Positions 6,642 through 8,643 of a stretch of DNA of 8,643 nucleotides are shown here, in pieces (position 1 is the stretch's first letter; each line of letters begins with the position of its first letter). The notes under the pieces were generated by a model. It searched no databases. It had not been told where the DNA came from and saw nothing but the letters and a program-made list of their open reading frames with translations. The position numbers were made by a program, and so were the translations under genes. Origin of the DNA: Rickettsiales bacterium (GTDB lineage Bacteria > Pseudomonadota > Alphaproteobacteria > Rickettsiales > UBA8987); contig JAHDHN010000048.1 in the NCBI GenBank assembly GCA_020631295.1, positions 2,293-10,935 on the forward strand, given 5' to 3'.

Positions 6642-6706
6642 AGGTTTTTCTGGCGCTCCAGCAAAATACGCGTATAAGCGCTGCAACCAATAGGAACCCT
6701 TGAAAC

Positions 6707-8527
6707 ATGAAACAGATCCGCAACATCGCTATTATTGCCCACGTAGACCACGGTAAAACTACGTTGATTGATCAGCTGCTCAAGCAAAGCGGGACATTCC
6801 GTGATAATCAACGTGTGGATGAGCGCGTGATGGATTCTAACGATTTAGAAAAAGAGCGCGGCATTACCATTCTGGCCAAATGCACCTCTGTGAAAGTAGG
6901 TGAAACGCTGCTGAATATTGTGGACACACCAGGCCACGCCGATTTTGGCGGTGAGGTAGAGCGCGTGCTATCAATGACCGATGGTGTGGTGCTGTTGGTA
7001 GACGCAGCCGAAGGGCCGATGCCACAGACCAAATTTGTGCTGTCTAAAGCGCTGGCGCAGGGACTTAACCCGATTGTGGTAGTGAATAAGGTAGACAAGC
7101 CTGATGGTCGCCCGGAAGAGGTGATTGACGAAGTATTTGATTTGTTTGTGTCGCTGGACGCCAATGAACATCAGCTGGATTTCCCCATTCTCTATGCCTC
7201 TGGCCGTGATGGCTGGTGTGTGCATGAGCTGGATGATGCACGTGAGGACCTTACGCCGCTCACCGAAACAGTGCTGAAGCACGTGCCTGCGCCAGATGTA
7301 GATCCAAACGCAGAATTTGCCATGCTGGCCACCATCTTGGAGAGTGATTCTTTCTTGGGCCGCATTCTGACTGGTAAGATCTACAGCGGTAAGGTGAAGA
7401 TCAACCAAAACATCAAGGCCATGGACTTAAACGGCAATGTGGTGGAGCAGGCGCGCATCAGCAAAATCATGCATTTTGATGGTATTGAGCGCGTGGCTGC
7501 AGACGAGGCCGTGGCCGGTGATATTGTCTCCATTGCTGGTATTAAAGAAGCGTCTGTGTCAGATACATTATGCGACGCAGAAGTGAGCACGCCGATTGCC
7601 TCTACGCCCATTGACCCGCCGACCATGTCGATTACCATCAGCGTGAATGACTCGCCGCTGGCGGGTCTAGAAGGCGAAAAACTAACGTCGAACATGATTC
7701 GTGAGCGCTTGCTGGCAGAGGCTGAGACCAATGTGGCAATTACCATCACCGAAACGGAAAATAAGGATGCGTTTGAAGTGGGAGGCCGCGGTGAATTGCA
7801 GCTGGGCGTGTTGATTGAGACCATGCGCCGTGAAGGTTTTGAGCTGACCGTATCGCGTCCACGCGTGATCCTGCGTGAAGAAAACGGCCAGCAGCTGGAG
7901 CCGATTGAAGAAGTGGTGATTGATGTGGATGAGGAATATAGCGGCACGGTGGTGGAGAAACTCTCCAAACGTAAAGGCGAGATGATTTCCATGACACCGT
8001 CTCTGGGCAAAATGCGCTTGGTGTTCCATTGCCCATCGCGTGGGTTGATTGGCTATCAAAGTGAATTTTTGACCGACACACGTGGCACCGGTGTGATGAA
8101 CCGCCTCTATCACGACCACCAACCGTTTAAGGGCACGATTGAGCATTTGCGCAACGGCGCGCTGATCTCTACCGATAAGGGTGAGGCGGTGGCCTATGCG
8201 ATCTTTAACCTGCAAGAGCGTGGCATTATGTTCATCAATCCGCAAGATAAAGTCTATCAGGGCATGATTGTGGGCGAGCATAACCGTGCGAATGATTTGG
8301 AAATCAACGTGCTGAAAGGCAAGCAGCTGACGAATATCCGTGCAGCAGGGTCGGATGATGCCGTGCGCCTCACACCACCAAAAGTGATGACGTTGGAAGA
8401 CATGATCTCCTATATTGAAGACGATGAGCTGGTGGAAGTGACGCCCAAAAGCCTGCGTCTGCGCAAACGCTTCTTAGACCCGAACGACCGCAAAAAAGCC
8501 GAACGCGCGAGCAAAAAAGCGGGTTAA
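6707..8527 (+). CDS. typA: Translational GTPase TypA/BipA
   Basis: Cytoplasmic GTPase of 606 residues, the usual family length, that binds the ribosome and acts in ribosome assembly and in translation under stress such as cold. All G motifs are present: AHVDHGKT at 11-18 (G1), RGITI at 51-55 (G2), DTPGH at 73-77 (G3), NKVD at 127-130 (G4) and ASG at 164-166 (G5). Beyond the G domain come a beta-barrel domain from about residue 200, EF-G-like domains including GRGELQLGVLIETMRREGFE and SRGLIGYQ, and the TypA-specific C-terminal region with NLQERGIMFI and the basic tail. AGGA at 6692-6695 lies 11 bases before the ATG, a rather long spacing. TATAAG at 6673-6678 could be a -10, but I see no matching -35. 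The gene is monocistronic as far as the window shows. Confidence 0.98.
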   Translation: MKQIRNIAIIAHVDHGKTTLIDQLLKQSGTFRDNQRVDERVMDSNDLEKERGITILAKCTSVKVGETLLNIVDTPGHADFGGEVERVLSMTDGVVLLVDAAEGPMPQTKFVLSKALAQGLNPIVVVNKVDKPDGRPEEVIDEVFDLFVSLDANEHQLDFPILYASGRDGWCVHELDDAREDLTPLTETVLKHVPAPDVDPNAEFAMLATILESDSFLGRILTGKIYSGKVKINQNIKAMDLNGNVVEQARISKIMHFDGIERVAADEAVAGDIVSIAGIKEASVSDTLCDAEVSTPIASTPIDPPTMSITISVNDSPLAGLEGEKLTSNMIRERLLAEAETNVAITITETENKDAFEVGGRGELQLGVLIETMRREGFELTVSRPRVILREENGQQLEPIEEVVIDVDEEYSGTVVEKLSKRKGEMISMTPSLGKMRLVFHCPSRGLIGYQSEFLTDTRGTGVMNRLYHDHQPFKGTIEHLRNGALISTDKGEAVAYAIFNLQERGIMFINPQDKVYQGMIVGEHNRANDLEINVLKGKQLTNIRAAGSDDAVRLTPPKVMTLEDMISYIEDDELVEVTPKSLRLRKRFLDPNDRKKAERASKKAG

Positions 8528-8561
8528 TCTCGCGTTGCTAAGTGTTTGAGGTGCGCGTTTC

Positions 8562-8603
8562 TTATTGCACCATATTGGAGAAATTGGCATAGATATATGT
8601 CAT
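8562..8603 (-). CDS. Possible 13-codon mini-ORF with strong Shine-Dalgarno
   Basis: On the minus strand GGAGGT (8616-8611) is followed by 7 bases and an ATG at 8603. The frame reads MTYIYANFSNMVQ and then TAA at 8562-8564. A stop at 8622-8624 in the same frame prevents an upstream extension. The spacing is near ideal, but an ORF this short can arise by chance and no function is recognised. It could be a leader peptide or a spurious match. Confidence 0.15.
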   Translation of the reverse strand: MTYIYANFSNMVQ

Positions 8604-8621
8604 GAAAGACACCTCCAATAT
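8572..8621. repeat. Inverted repeat downstream of typA
   Basis: Perfect 9-base arms ATATTGGAG (8572-8580) and CTCCAATAT (8613-8621) with a 32-base spacer. The spacer holds a smaller stem (GGCATA, loop GATA, TATGTC with one G-U pair). Only a short TTT follows, so this is a weak typA terminator at best. Just upstream, GGTGC (8550-8554) and GCACC (8567-8571) form another short stem without a T-run. On the minus strand one arm contains the GGAG of a mini-ORF ribosome binding site. Nothing else is recognised between 8528 and 8643. Confidence 0.4.
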
Positions 8622-8643
8622 TTACTGAACCGCCCCTAGTTTA

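Noticed and set aside
6447..6706. tRNA, CRISPR or insertion-sequence remnant in the intergenic region
   Set aside because: No cloverleaf, no regularly spaced repeats, no transposase remnant and no target-site duplication could be seen.
7381..8010. 209-residue open frame on the minus strand inside typA (and a 199-residue one at 7682-8281)
   Set aside because: Both lie fully antisense to a clearly conserved gene, have low-complexity or unfamiliar sequence, and reflect codon bias of typA.
8602..8628. Eight-codon plus-strand frame (MKDTSNIY) after typA
   Set aside because: The nearest GGAG is about 20 bases upstream, too far to serve, and the frame is far too short to support.

Overview
This window looks like part of an alphaproteobacterial chromosome of roughly balanced base composition. 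The evidence is indirect. A SPOR-domain membrane protein carries the PYK..PED.GGMEV motif that I associate with alphaproteobacterial SPOR proteins. The folate/FAD-dependent tRNA methyltransferase TrmFO is present; among Gram-negatives it is common in alpha- and deltaproteobacteria. Polysaccharide-modification membrane proteins also point to a Gram-negative envelope. I cannot name the genus. No tRNA, rRNA, CRISPR array, transposase or prophage gene is visible.

Layout. (1) 1-3721, plus strand: a tight three-gene operon entering from the left edge. It holds the C-terminal part of a membrane O-acyltransferase with a SGNH esterase-like domain, a SPOR-domain protein (7-base overlap) and trmFO (4-base ATGA overlap). 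(2) 3722-6446, minus strand: a compact cluster read right to left. It runs higB toxin, higA antitoxin, a ketopantoate reductase-family protein (panE-like) 2 bases after higA, and an O-antigen-ligase/polymerase-family membrane protein overlapping panE by 4 bases. It converges on trmFO across only 28 bases. (3) 6447-6706: a 260-base intergenic region with a near-palindromic operator and promoter for the toxin-antitoxin cassette. Three consecutive hairpins follow, the first a strong plus-strand intrinsic-terminator shape with no evident gene to terminate. (4) 6707-8527, plus strand: typA/bipA, a ribosome-associated translational GTPase. (5) 8528-8643: a short tail with a long-armed inverted repeat and a possible 13-codon minus-strand ORF with a very good Shine-Dalgarno sequence.

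How it works together. The left operon and the O-antigen-ligase-like protein suggest envelope polysaccharide assembly and modification next to septal peptidoglycan binding (SPOR). TrmFO (m5U54 in tRNA) and TypA (ribosome assembly and stress translation) are housekeeping translation genes. The HigBA pair is probably autoregulated from the operator at 6454-6479. Because panE follows the antitoxin stop by 2 bases, panE and the ligase-like gene may share the toxin-antitoxin transcript. I see no clear new defence or metabolic system. The most unusual parts are the hairpin cluster before typA and the toxin-antitoxin/panE coupling.
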